DNA from: UBA1740 sp045587025 | Lineage (GTDB): Bacteria > Bacillota > Clostridia > Oscillospirales > CAG-272 | Length of the DNA stretch: 55,607 bases | Direction: 5' to 3' | NCBI GenBank assembly: GCA_045587025.1 | Contig: JAZNBK010000017.1 | Location: 1-55,607 of the forward strand | Part shown: piece after piece, positions 7,425 to 15,978 of the stretch | Layout: every line of letters starts with the position of its first letter | Position numbering within the stretch: the stretch's first letter is position 1 | Translations under genes and position numbers: made by a program | Notes under the pieces: generated by a model | What the model was told of the DNA's origin: nothing | The model's database searches: none | What the model saw: the letters and a program-made list of their open reading frames with translations, nothing else

Positions 7425-8597
7425 ATGCCGAATGAAGTTTATCTCGACAATAGCGCTACTACGAAAATTTGCGAAAGGGCGCTGAAAACCTATCTCGAAA
7501 TCTCGGAGTGTAACTACGGCAATCCGTCATCCCGTCACGGCAAGGGCAAATTCGCCGAGGATATAATGAACAAATCAAGAAGCACGCTTTTGCGTTCTAT
7601 CGGAGCGACCGACGGCACTCTCGTATTTACCTCTTGCGGCAGCGAAGCGAACAATCTGGCTATCTTCGGGCGCGCCTTCTCTAAGGAGCGTTATCTCCGG
7701 GGGGCAAAAATCATTACTACAGAGGGCGAGCACGCATCGGTCGACATACCTCTTGAAACGCTTCAAAAAAAGGGATTCACGGTAGTGAAAATCCCCACGC
7801 AAAACGGTTCTCTCGATATGAAGGCACTCGAAAACGAGCTTACAGACAACACTATTCTCGTCACGATGATGATGGTAAACAACGAGACGGGCGCTCTATA
7901 CGATATCGCCTCGGTCTCAAAGCTTATAAAGAAGAAGTGTCGGGACTGCGTTCTGCATTGTGACGCAACGCAATCCTATATGAAAATTCCATTCAGCGTA
8001 AAAAATCTCGGAATACATATGCTAACGATAAGCTCTCATAAAATAGAAGGCCCTAAAGGGCTAGGCGCTCTCTGGATAGACCGTGAGCTTATAAAACAAA
8101 AGGGCATTGTCGGAATGATACTCGGCGGCGGTCAGGAGAGCGGGCTACGCTCGGGAACTGAAAACGTCCCGGGAATTGCCGCATTCGCCTCCGCCTGTGA
8201 ATATTGCTCTGAAAATCTCACTGAAAATTTGAAAAAAACAGAAGAGCTCCGCTCTTATCTTTTGGAAAAAATTCAAGGGGATGAAATTCTTCGGGAAATC
8301 AAGCCCGTGCTTCCGAAGGTCTACGTAAATCACATACTTAATCTAACTATGCCGAAGATAAAAAGCGAGGTTATGCTTAATCACCTTTCTTCTGCGGGAA
8401 TATACGTTTCAAGCGGCTCCGCCTGCTCGTCGCACGACGCGCATATATCTAATGCCCTGACCGCATTCGGTCTCAGTCGAGGGGATGCTGACTGCAGTAT
8501 TCGCATAAGCTTTTCGCACAACAACACGAAAAACGACGTGGACGCGCTATGTAAAGAGCTTAAAAACGGACTATCAAAGCTTGCGAGAATAAAATAA
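7425..8597 (+). CDS. Cysteine desulfurase (NifS/IscS family)
   Basis: A PLP enzyme that takes sulfur from cysteine as an enzyme-bound persulfide for Fe-S clusters or tRNA thiolation. The 390-aa product has YLDNSATT at the start, GSEANNLA (near residue 82), the PLP lysine in SSHKIEGPKG (near 206), GGGQESGLRSGTENV (near 229) and the catalytic Cys in SSGSACSS (near 327). The start lies two bases after the lipoprotein stop without its own clear ribosome site, suggesting coupling. No IscU/SufU or ThiI partner follows, so the sulfur acceptor cannot be told from context. Confidence 0.9.
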   Translation: MPNEVYLDNSATTKICERALKTYLEISECNYGNPSSRHGKGKFAEDIMNKSRSTLLRSIGATDGTLVFTSCGSEANNLAIFGRAFSKERYLRGAKIITTEGEHASVDIPLETLQKKGFTVVKIPTQNGSLDMKALENELTDNTILVTMMMVNNETGALYDIASVSKLIKKKCRDCVLHCDATQSYMKIPFSVKNLGIHMLTISSHKIEGPKGLGALWIDRELIKQKGIVGMILGGGQESGLRSGTENVPGIAAFASACEYCSENLTENLKKTEELRSYLLEKIQGDEILREIKPVLPKVYVNHILNLTMPKIKSEVMLNHLSSAGIYVSSGSACSSHDAHISNALTAFGLSRGDADCSIRISFSHNNTKNDVDALCKELKNGLSKLARIK

Positions 8598-8598
8598 A

Positions 8599-8634
8599 TC
8601 GGTGTAATTACTTATCAACCCATAATTACACCGA
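8599..8634. terminator. Palindrome between convergent genes
   Basis: A perfect 12-bp stem TCGGTGTAATTA/TAATTACACCGA with a 12-nt loop lies between the desulfurase gene and the convergent small gene. There is no good T run on either side, so it is a stem-loop of possible terminator or RNA-stability function. Confidence 0.5.
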
Positions 8635-8664
8635 CCACATTATAAAAGGTTTTATAATAATTTA

Positions 8665-8859
8665 TTACTGATACTCTACTGCGCTGGTCTTATCCGACAA
8701 GGACATAACTATTAAATGCATATCTTCTTTTGACTGCGCTTTTCTTGCTCGCATAAGAATTCTATGCCGCTCTTGCTCGCTAAGCTCGGCATAATTCTGC
8801 ATAGCTCTCTTGTCCTTTGTCAACTCCTGCATAAGACCAAGTGGCATTTCCATTTTCAT
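8665..8859 (-). CDS. Small conserved helical protein (64 aa)
   Basis: The chosen ATG follows AAAGGGGAT about 10 nt upstream; a longer start would lack this site. The 64-aa product is hydrophilic and predicted all-helical. It begins with a Met-rich stretch and contains a LSEQERHRILMRARK-type helix and a KEDMH segment. Small proteins of this general pattern (LSEEEK...I...A...S.EEM) are common next to housekeeping genes in Clostridia, but I know no function. It is convergent with the desulfurase gene and divergent from the DUF1015 gene. Confidence 0.6.
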   Translation of the reverse strand: MKMEMPLGLMQELTKDKRAMQNYAELSEQERHRILMRARKAQSKEDMHLIVMSLSDKTSAVEYQ

Positions 8860-9000
8860 AGTAGCTGTATCCCCTTTATAATGATTCGGGAACACAGCAA
8901 ACAAAACCCTGTATAACGTTTATATCTTCTGTTTCCCGTTTCTTATTGTCTCCTATGCGAATTTTTATATACTATATTTTTTCACGAAAAGGATTGTAAA

Positions 9001-10248
9001 ATGAAAACATTTTTGGAAAAAGCAGACATTCTGCTTCCGGACTTTAAAAAAATTGACGGTCAGAAGTGGGCGGTAATCGCCTGCGACCAATTCACAAGCG
9101 AGCCGAAATACTGGGAGGACGCCGAGTCCTTTGTGGGAGACAGCCCCTCTGCGCTTAACCTCGTTTTCCCTGAAATATATTTAGAGGATAATAAAAAAAG
9201 CAGAATTGAAAAAATCAACTCTACTATGCGTGAATATTTAAATTCCGTTTTAGAGCTTCATCCCGACAGTATGCTCTATTTAGAGAGAACCGATTCTCAG
9301 GGCAATTTGCGTCGCGGTATTATCGGCAAGATAGATCTTGAACATTATGACTACCAGAAGGGCGCAAAATCGCTCATAAGAGCCACGGAAGGTACCGTGC
9401 TTGAACGTATACCCCCAAGAGTTGAAGTGCGTAAAAACGCAGAAATAGAGCTGCCGCACGTTATGCTTTTGATAGATGATGCGAAGAAAACAACTGTTGA
9501 ACTCTGCGAGAGCAGAAAAAATGATTTCAAGCTCGCTTACAGCTTTGAGCTTATGCTCGGCGGCGGATACGTTCGTGCGTATTTTATAGATGAAAAAACC
9601 ATCTCCGACATCGAGCGCTCTCTCGAAGCTTTGGTAGGCAACGAAGAAGCTCCCCTGCTATTTGCCGTAGGTGACGGAAACCACTCTCTCGCTACCGCAA
9701 AGGCGCATTACGAGGCGCTTAAAGCAGAGATTGGAGAAAAAGCAAAAAATCACCCTGCGAGATACGCTTTAGTCGAGGTAGTAAATATTCACGACGCTTC
9801 ACTTGAATTTGAACCGATATATCGCGCGGTCTTTGACGCAGATATCAAGAGCTTAATAGAGGAATTAGAGGCGTACTCGAAGGAATGTGAGAAGAACCCA
9901 AAGAACGCGGAATATCCTATGCAAACAATTCGTTGCATTTTTTCAAGTGGCGAAGTCGACATCAGCTTCCCTCACGGAAACCACACGTTGACTGTAGGAA
10001 CGCTGCAGATTTTCCTCGACGATTACTTAAAGCGCCATCCCGAGTGTAAAATTGACTATATTCACGGCGTTGATTCTCTTGAAAGCATTTCAAAAGCGGA
10101 GAACGCTATCGGCTTTTTGTTCGACGGAATGGAAAAAGCAGACCTCTTCCCTGCCGTAAAGAACGACGGCGCTCTGCCGAGAAAGACCTTTTCGATGGGA
10201 CTCGCAAGAGATAAAAGATATTACATAGAAAGCAGAAAAATCAAATAA
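9001..10248 (+). CDS. DUF1015 family protein
   Basis: The 415-aa product fits DUF1015 proteins: an N-terminal stretch on a bound ligand site (WAVIACDQFTSE), a central GDGNHSLATAKAHYE motif near residue 223 and a C-terminal region with FLFDGM. No signal peptide or membrane segment, so cytoplasmic. The biochemical role of the family is not established to my knowledge. I recall such genes next to serine-biosynthesis genes in other Bacillota; here serC-serA is 24 kb away. AAAAGGA precedes the ATG. It overlaps rlmH by one base (TAATG). Confidence 0.85.
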   Translation: MKTFLEKADILLPDFKKIDGQKWAVIACDQFTSEPKYWEDAESFVGDSPSALNLVFPEIYLEDNKKSRIEKINSTMREYLNSVLELHPDSMLYLERTDSQGNLRRGIIGKIDLEHYDYQKGAKSLIRATEGTVLERIPPRVEVRKNAEIELPHVMLLIDDAKKTTVELCESRKNDFKLAYSFELMLGGGYVRAYFIDEKTISDIERSLEALVGNEEAPLLFAVGDGNHSLATAKAHYEALKAEIGEKAKNHPARYALVEVVNIHDASLEFEPIYRAVFDADIKSLIEELEAYSKECEKNPKNAEYPMQTIRCIFSSGEVDISFPHGNHTLTVGTLQIFLDDYLKRHPECKIDYIHGVDSLESISKAENAIGFLFDGMEKADLFPAVKNDGALPRKTFSMGLARDKRYYIESRKIK

Positions 10249-10724
10249 TGGTACAGCTTACTGTTATTACTATCGGAGCATTATCCTCTCATTTCAGAGA
10301 GGCGGTCACAGAATACGAAAAGCGTCTTTCGCAGTTCTGCGTTATCAACAATATAAACGTTAAGGAAAGCAAAATAGCGGACGAGGATGACAAAACCCAG
10401 ATAGAAAACGCGCTATCAAGCGAAGCGGACAAAATTATTTCAAAAATTCCGCAGGGGGCGTACAAAATTGCTCTCTGCGTCGAGGGCGCATCTCCCGATT
10501 CTATAAAGCTATCTGAAATTATAAAGCGCGCGTCGGATGAAAGCGGAAAGATCTGCCTTATTATAGGCAGCTCTCACGGTCTGCACGAAAGGGTAAAGGC
10601 AATCTGCGACTATCGTCTATCGGTATCCAAGCTTACCTTCCCTCATCAGCTTATGCGTGTAATCCTGCTCGAAGCAATATACAGAGCGTTCACCATAATA
10701 CATAACAAAAGGTATCACAAATAA
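10248..10724 (+). CDS. rlmH: 23S rRNA (pseudouridine-1915-N3)-methyltransferase RlmH
   Basis: RlmH is a SPOUT methyltransferase that modifies pseudouridine 1915 in helix 69 of 23S rRNA using S-adenosylmethionine. The 158-aa length is normal. The SPOUT knot signature is clear: LIIGSSHGLH (near residue 105) and the C-terminal LTFPHQLMRVILLEAIYRA with the terminal HNKRYHK, a hallmark of RlmH. It starts one base inside the DUF1015 stop codon and is therefore translationally coupled. Confidence 0.96.
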   Translation: MVQLTVITIGALSSHFREAVTEYEKRLSQFCVINNINVKESKIADEDDKTQIENALSSEADKIISKIPQGAYKIALCVEGASPDSIKLSEIIKRASDESGKICLIIGSSHGLHERVKAICDYRLSVSKLTFPHQLMRVILLEAIYRAFTIIHNKRYHK

Positions 10725-10733
10725 GAAAATAGC

Positions 10734-10775
10734 AAAAGAGGACTTCAATTAAAAATTGAAATCCTCTTTTTTAAA
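10734..10775. terminator. Bidirectional terminator rlmH / VanY-like pair
   Basis: An imperfect long stem (AGAGGA then TTCAATT paired with AATTGAA then TCCTCT, one mismatch) is flanked by A and T runs, so it can end both converging transcripts. Confidence 0.8.
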
Positions 10776-10786
10776 TTATGTATCTG

Positions 10787-11989
10787 TTATTCTTCTATTA
10801 CCGACAAATCACGGTATATAGTGACGAAATATCCGTCAACGTTGTTGCCCGACACTTCAAAGACAGCGTCCTTTGCAAGACGAATTTCAGTCACGTCATC
10901 AATCGCCTCAACGTAGAAGCTCTCGTATTGAGTACCTACGAAGGAAAGGAGCAGATGATTTTCACCGTATTTAAAGGTCTTTAAGAAAGGTATATATTCC
11001 TCAAGGCAGAGGTTATATTCATTCATAAAATACGAGTGCGCTTTTCCTACGTAACGGAGCTGATACTTGTTCGAATCGCTCGCTTCCATTCCCGTTATTT
11101 CGCTCTTATCCTCGGGATAACGGAAAACGAAGCCATACTTATATGCATTCGCCTTCAGCCAATCGAGAGCTGGCTTCGCCTGAGCGTCACCCATCGTGTA
11201 GATCGTTCCGTCGTCGAGTCCATACTTAAAAAGTATCGAAAGTCCTGCCTGATAATCGCTTCTCGCTGCGCTCGAAACGTATTTGGGAGTATCTTCAGCA
11301 TAAGTTTTGTAAGCCGTATCATACAGCGCCTGCTGTTCCTCTGACGAGCGGTATGAATTATAAAGTCTCAAATATTTAAAGTCGCTTCCCGCCTCGTAAT
11401 AATAAGCAGCTATCATCTCGTTCATTGCTTCAATTGCATCCTTGTCAAGCTGCATATCCGTACCGAAAGCCAATCCGTATATAGATTTGCCGTCCTTCAA
11501 GATTCTCTGTCCGTATATCTTTTCCATTTCGCTCTGAAGCAGCTCTGCCTCGTTACGCACGGGATAATTCTCATTTATAAGCAGAAGATTTCCTTTGTAA
11601 ATATCTTCCTTTGTAACTTTTTCAATGTGAACAACCTCGTCCAAAACCCAAATCGGCTTCTGCCCTACGTAAACGAACGAGGTAACCTCGGGAGGAGTAA
11701 GCACCAAGGTAGATGCAGGGAGAGTAACTGCAGGCAGCTCTACCGTGTCGGTAGTAACAGGCGCAGTAGTGACATCTACGGGGGCGGTCGTAATATCTAT
11801 CGGCTCTGTTGTGACGTCTATGGGAGATGTCGTAATATCTGTCGGCTCTGTTGTAGACAACGTAATTATCGGCTGAGTAGTCGTCACCTCAGGATTTTCG
11901 TCATCCGGCTTGTCTACGGTAGAATTGCAGGATACGATAGCGAACGCAAGCGCCATTACAGAGATGAACAAAAGTGCTCTTTTCATCAT
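10787..11989 (-). CDS. VanY-like (M15B) lipoprotein with degenerate active site
   Basis: M15B enzymes are zinc D,D-carboxypeptidases that trim peptidoglycan stem peptides. This 400-aa product has a lipoprotein signal ending IVSC (Cys21), a Thr/Pro linker of repeated DVTTAP-type units (about residues 36-80) and a C-terminal VanY fold (YRSSEEQQALYD, KYGFVFRYP, LRYVG). The zinc motif SxHxxGxxxD reads SDYQAGLSIL: His is Tyr and Asp is Leu. The second motif ExxH reads NKYQ. All expected zinc and catalytic residues are gone, so it is probably a surface-exposed pseudoenzyme. It is second in a two-gene unit, 21 nt after its paralogue, with AGAGGA before the start. Confidence 0.8.
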   Translation of the reverse strand: MMKRALLFISVMALAFAIVSCNSTVDKPDDENPEVTTTQPIITLSTTEPTDITTSPIDVTTEPIDITTAPVDVTTAPVTTDTVELPAVTLPASTLVLTPPEVTSFVYVGQKPIWVLDEVVHIEKVTKEDIYKGNLLLINENYPVRNEAELLQSEMEKIYGQRILKDGKSIYGLAFGTDMQLDKDAIEAMNEMIAAYYYEAGSDFKYLRLYNSYRSSEEQQALYDTAYKTYAEDTPKYVSSAARSDYQAGLSILFKYGLDDGTIYTMGDAQAKPALDWLKANAYKYGFVFRYPEDKSEITGMEASDSNKYQLRYVGKAHSYFMNEYNLCLEEYIPFLKTFKYGENHLLLSFVGTQYESFYVEAIDDVTEIRLAKDAVFEVSGNNVDGYFVTIYRDLSVIEE

Positions 11990-12010
11990 ATTAAAATTCC
12001 TCTCTTTTTA

Positions 12011-13048
12011 TTATTCTGCGGTTGAGCCGGAAGCGTCGGCTTCAACGTCGGGGACGTCGTTCGCTTCCTCTAAATTTACAAGAACGATTATAAAGCCATT
12101 CATATTATCGCCTGAAAAGCTGTGTATTTCAGTATTTTGCGGTAGAGAAATGGTGGCCTTATTATTTTCTGCGCTCGTATATAGAATATAATAATTTTGA
12201 TTTTCATACTCTATCTTTAGCAAATCGGAAAGCTCAAACTCGGGTTTTTCATCTATAGAATGATTTGCTTTAAGATAATCTATATAATCCTCAAGGGATA
12301 TTCCGTTTTCCGAAATATACAGAGAATGAGGAAGTCCTACGTAACGGTAATATCCATATCCTACGATAATCGTGCCCTTAAAATCGGTATTTCCGTTTTC
12401 AGGATATCGGTCAATGAAGCCGAACTTCGGGAAATTCTCATTTATCCAAGCTCTCTCTTCGGGAACTGAATTGATCTGCTTTATTTCTCCATTCTTCTCG
12501 TTAACAAACATAATACGGAAGGAATATCCGGTATGAAGGTCGCTTCCACCCGGAAGCGCAGACGCGCTCTTATCGGTAGCTTCGTCATACTGTGTCTGCT
12601 GCTCCTCTATGCTTCTGAATGCAACTGTTATACGGGGCAGATAAAATTCGCTCTGTCCGCTAAAGTCCTCGCTGTACTTCTTAAACGCCTCGGTCAAACC
12701 GTTAATGGCTTCCTCTCTTAAAAGCATATTGTTAAACGCTCTGTCGAAATACTCGGTGTTTTTAAGCTCCGAAAGCGTATCGGACGGCTGATATAAATTA
12801 GCGTTATTAACTACGATAAGCGTTCCGCCTGTCGTATTTGATACCGTTTTGTTCTCACGAACTATCGGGGGCTCGGTCGTAGGAGCCGTCGTAGTCGGTT
12901 CAGTGACAATCGGCTCTTCCCTGTTCATTAATTTTCCCGTCATGCTGATTACGGAAAAAATTGCAACAAGCACCAAAGCGACGAGCAAAATCAAAGATAA
13001 TTTATATTTCGTCTCCTCATTTTGATTATTCATATTTGTTTGCGACAA
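12011..13048 (-). CDS. VanY-like membrane-anchored protein with degenerate active site
   Basis: The 345-aa product is a paralogue of the downstream VanY-like lipoprotein. It has a short cytoplasmic N-terminus, one transmembrane segment (about residues 17-37), a Thr/Pro linker and an extracellular VanY-like domain (FRSIEEQQTQYD, KFGFIDRYP, YRYVGLPHS). The zinc motif reads SDLHTGYSFR, so the first His is Leu and the Asp is Arg. The ExxH position reads GYGY. D,D-carboxypeptidase activity is not expected. The start is taken as TTG because GAGGGGG lies 7 nt before it; the ATG five codons on would be too far (about 22 nt). Confidence 0.78.
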   Translation of the reverse strand: MSQTNMNNQNEETKYKLSLILLVALVLVAIFSVISMTGKLMNREEPIVTEPTTTAPTTEPPIVRENKTVSNTTGGTLIVVNNANLYQPSDTLSELKNTEYFDRAFNNMLLREEAINGLTEAFKKYSEDFSGQSEFYLPRITVAFRSIEEQQTQYDEATDKSASALPGGSDLHTGYSFRIMFVNEKNGEIKQINSVPEERAWINENFPKFGFIDRYPENGNTDFKGTIIVGYGYYRYVGLPHSLYISENGISLEDYIDYLKANHSIDEKPEFELSDLLKIEYENQNYYILYTSAENNKATISLPQNTEIHSFSGDNMNGFIIVLVNLEEANDVPDVEADASGSTAE

Positions 13049-13088
13049 AATAGCACCCCCTCATCTAAAAAAGCTGTATTTAAAACAA

Positions 13089-13121
13089 AAATTGTGAAAA
13101 CGTAAGATAATCACAATTTTT
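13089..13121 (-). terminator. Terminator of pnp
   Basis: Minus strand: a 10-bp stem AAATTGTGA-type/TCACAATTT with a T run. A second GC-rich hairpin (TTGCTCTGCGC/GCGCAGAGCAA, 13130-13164) lies between it and the pnp stop and may protect the mRNA end. Confidence 0.7.
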
Positions 13122-13171
13122 ATCGAGCTTTGCTCTGCGCCTGACTTGCAGAAGCGCAGAGCAAAAATATA

Positions 13172-15262
13172 TTATTCTGCGGAAGCGTCCTTCATAGAAA
13201 GGTTCTGTCTTCCCTTTTCGTCAGTACCGAGGTACTTAACTCTTACGTTATCTCCAACCTTAACGACGTCCTCTACCTTTTCGGTACGGGTCTGAGCAAG
13301 CTTGGAAATATGAACCATTCCTTCTTTTCCGGGAGCATACTCTACAAATGCGCCTATCGGAATAATTCTCGTTACAACGCCCTCGTAGGTCTCGCCTACT
13401 ACCGGCTCAAATACGATAGCGTCGATTATTGCCTTCGCCATATCAGCGCTGTCTCTGTTGACAGCCGAAATGAACACGCTACCGTCGTCCTCTATATCAA
13501 TCTTTGCGCCTGTGTCGGCTACTATCTTCTGAATAACCTTTCCGCCCGAACCGATAACCTCACGGATCTTATCGGGGTTAATCTGCATAGAAATCATCTT
13601 AGGCGCATAGGGAGATACCTGTTCTCTCGGAGCAGGAATTGCCTTCAAAATATACTCGTCGATAATATAATCGCGGGCTGCGTGAGTCGTTTCCAACGCA
13701 TTCTTGATAATTTCAGGCGTAAGACCGTCAATCTTAAGGTCCATCTGAATAGAGGTGATACCCTTGTGAGTACCTGCTACCTTGAAGTCCATATCGCCGT
13801 AGAAGTCCTCGAGTCCCTGAATGTCTATCATAGTCATCCATCTCTCGCCCTCGGTGATAAGACCGCAGGAAATACCTGCAACAGGAGCTTTTATCGGAAC
13901 GCCTGCATCCATAAGCGCCAACGTAGAGCCGCAAACAGACGCCTGAGAGGTAGAACCGTTAGAGCTCAAAACCTCACTTACTAATCTGATAGCGTAGGGG
14001 AATTCCTCAATAGAAGGAAGAACAGGAACGAGAGAACGCTCTGCCAATGCGCCGTGACCTATCTCGCGACGGCCGGGGCTGCGAAGCGCCTTTGCTTCTC
14101 CTGTAGAGTAGCCGGGCATATTGTAGTGATGCATATATCTCTTGGTTTCTTCCTCATCTATACCGTCAAGCTTCTGAACCTCGCTGATAGCGCCGAGAGT
14201 TGCGACGGTAAGAACCTGTGTCTGACCTCTTGTGAACATACCAGTTCCGTGTGTACGAGGCAAAAGACCTACCTGTGCGTCAAGAGGACGAATCTGATCA
14301 AGCGAACGTCCGTCTACGCGCTTTTTATCAACCAAGAGCCAACGGCGTACTATCTTCTTCTGAATCTTGTAGATAAGCTCGGGAAGAATTACGTTGATAT
14401 CGGGATATTTCTCTGCGAATTTAGCGGCAATATCCTCGGTGATGGGCTGCATTCTAGCATCTCTTATATTTTTATCGTCGGTATCAAGCGCATCCATAAC
14501 CGCTTTTTCACAATAATCGAATATTTCGTCGAACATATCGTGGTCAAGCTCGCAGGAAGGATAGTCAAACTTCGGCTTTCCTACCTCAGCTATAATTTCG
14601 TTGATGAATACGAGAAGATCCTTTATAACCTCATGCGCCTTCATAATAGCGGCGAACATATCGTCGTCGCTGACCTCCTTTGCGCCTGCCTCGATCATAA
14701 CGACCTTCTTTTCGCTCGCCGCAACGGTAAGCTCGAGAACGCTCCCTTCTCTCTGCTTCAAGGTGGGGTTAACAACAAGCTCGCCGTCAACCATACCCAT
14801 AAATACACCGCCGATAGGTCCGTTCCACGGAATATCGGAAATGGAAAGAGCGATAGACGCGCCTATCATAGCCGTAATTTCAGGCGAGCAATCGGGATCT
14901 ACCGACATAACGGTAAGCGAAAGCGCAACGTCGTTACGCAAATCCTTCGGGAAAAGGGGACGGATAGGACGGTCGATAACACGGCTCGTCAAAACTGCCT
15001 TTTCGGAGGGCTTGCCCTCTCTTTTCAGATATCCGCCGGGTATCTTTCCGACTGAATACATCTTTTCATCATAATCAACGGAAAGGGGCAAAAAGTCGAT
15101 TCCCTCTCTGGGCGCTGCGCTCGCCGTAGCGCACGCAAGAATAACGGTGTCGCCGTAGGAAATCATACATGAGCCGTTTGCGAGTCCTGCAACCTTTCCT
15201 ACCTCTACCTTCAAAGGTCTGTCTGCGAGTGTGTAGTTAAATACTTTGTAGTTTTCAAACAT
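13172..15262 (-). CDS. pnp: Polynucleotide phosphorylase
   Basis: PNPase degrades RNA 3' to 5' with phosphate as a trimer and belongs to the RNA decay machinery. The 696-aa product shows two RNase PH domains (first from residue 1, second from about 310 with RSLDQIRPLDAQ and GRREIGHGALAERS), a KH domain (VIGSGGKVIQKI near residue 560) and an S1 domain (VEYAPGKEGMVHISKLA near 640). Length is normal. AGAGGA precedes the ATG. It follows rpsO on the same strand with about 170 nt between, the usual rpsO-pnp order. Confidence 0.97.
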   Translation of the reverse strand: MFENYKVFNYTLADRPLKVEVGKVAGLANGSCMISYGDTVILACATASAAPREGIDFLPLSVDYDEKMYSVGKIPGGYLKREGKPSEKAVLTSRVIDRPIRPLFPKDLRNDVALSLTVMSVDPDCSPEITAMIGASIALSISDIPWNGPIGGVFMGMVDGELVVNPTLKQREGSVLELTVAASEKKVVMIEAGAKEVSDDDMFAAIMKAHEVIKDLLVFINEIIAEVGKPKFDYPSCELDHDMFDEIFDYCEKAVMDALDTDDKNIRDARMQPITEDIAAKFAEKYPDINVILPELIYKIQKKIVRRWLLVDKKRVDGRSLDQIRPLDAQVGLLPRTHGTGMFTRGQTQVLTVATLGAISEVQKLDGIDEEETKRYMHHYNMPGYSTGEAKALRSPGRREIGHGALAERSLVPVLPSIEEFPYAIRLVSEVLSSNGSTSQASVCGSTLALMDAGVPIKAPVAGISCGLITEGERWMTMIDIQGLEDFYGDMDFKVAGTHKGITSIQMDLKIDGLTPEIIKNALETTHAARDYIIDEYILKAIPAPREQVSPYAPKMISMQINPDKIREVIGSGGKVIQKIVADTGAKIDIEDDGSVFISAVNRDSADMAKAIIDAIVFEPVVGETYEGVVTRIIPIGAFVEYAPGKEGMVHISKLAQTRTEKVEDVVKVGDNVRVKYLGTDEKGRQNLSMKDASAE

Positions 15263-15388
15263 TTGTTTTCCTCTTTTTTCTTTTTATTTTTTAAAGGTCA
15301 CAGAGGATATAGCACTTAAATATGGACTTGAAGGTCAAATACATATTTAACTGCTACCTCCCATTGTAACCTGATTAAACAAGTGTAG

Positions 15389-15425
15389 GGAGCGCGCGAG
15401 GCGCTCCGCACTTCGAGAAGGTAAA
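15389..15425 (-). terminator. GC-rich hairpin after rpsO
   Basis: The arms GGAGCGC and GCGCTCC, extended by AGTG/ACACT, form a stem just after the rpsO stop on the minus strand. No long T run follows, so it may be an attenuating or processing hairpin between rpsO and pnp rather than a full terminator. Confidence 0.45.
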
Positions 15426-15429
15426 TAAA

Positions 15430-15693
15430 TTACTTTCTCAATCCCAACTTCTTAACGATTTCACGATATCTCTCGATATCCTTCTTCGCAAGATAGTTAA
15501 GCAGACTCTTTCTGTGACCAACCATACGGAGCAAACCTCTCTGTGAGTGGAAGTCCTTCTTGTTAGCTTTCAGATGCTCGGTAAGAGTGTTAATTCTGTA
15601 AGTGAGAATTGCAATCTGTACCTCGGGAGAGCCCGTGTCTGTCTCATTGATCTTATAGGTATCAATGAGCTGCTGTTTAAGCTGCTTGTCCAT
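15430..15693 (-). CDS. rpsO: 30S ribosomal protein S15
   Basis: S15 binds the central domain of 16S rRNA at helices 20-22 early in 30S assembly. The 87-aa product is full length and carries the signature TGSPEVQIA (residues 21-29), HxxDxHSQRGLL-type core (KDFHSQRGLLRMVGHRKSLLNYL) and a basic C-terminus. AAAGGTG lies upstream of the ATG. A structured leader of about 120 nt suggests autogenous control, known for S15 in several bacteria. Confidence 0.97.
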   Translation of the reverse strand: MDKQLKQQLIDTYKINETDTGSPEVQIAILTYRINTLTEHLKANKKDFHSQRGLLRMVGHRKSLLNYLAKKDIERYREIVKKLGLRK

Positions 15694-15812
15694 GTTTTTT
15701 CACCTTTCTTTTTTATTTGCCAAAACCCCAGGGGACGGTGGGTGAAACGACGGTTCGCCGATTTCGGCACGTCCTTTTATCCGTTCTCCGAGATTAAGGT
15801 ATTACAGTATAA
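15694..15812 (-). promoter_or_regulatory. Structured rpsO leader, candidate S15 autoregulatory RNA
   Basis: The transcript from the promoter at 15813-15841 has about 115 nt before rpsO. It contains GGACG...CGTCC closing arms with a GCCGA/TCGGC hairpin inside and a CCCC/GGGG element near the ribosome site. S15 is known to repress its own translation through leader RNAs that differ between lineages. The match to a described class was not tested. Confidence 0.5.
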
Positions 15813-15841
15813 ATTATAGCATAATTATATTTATTTGTAAA
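15813..15841 (-). promoter_or_regulatory. Sigma-A promoter of rpsO-pnp
   Basis: Minus strand -35 TTTACA (15836-15841), 17-bp spacer, -10 TATAAT (15813-15818). Confidence 0.75.
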
Positions 15842-15893
15842 TACTTTTAGCGAAATTTATTTTTTTGTTTTTAAATAACGTTTTATATCTGAG

Positions 15894-15972
15894 AAAAAAG
15901 AAAGGCGTTTTTACCCAAAAACCTGAAAAAAGTTTATTTTAAACAGATTCTGGGAGAAAAACGCTCTTTCGT
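15894..15972 (-). terminator. Terminator after pgsA
   Basis: On the minus strand, GAAAG and GCGTTTTT pair with AAAAACGC and CTTTC across a loop of about 40 nt that contains a CCCA/TGGG pair; TTTTTT follows. Confidence 0.65.
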
Positions 15973-15978
15973 CATTTT

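Noticed and set aside
14054..15055. 333-aa antisense ORF within pnp
   Set aside because: It lies wholly opposite a complete, well-matched polynucleotide phosphorylase gene and has no ribosome site or recognisable motif.
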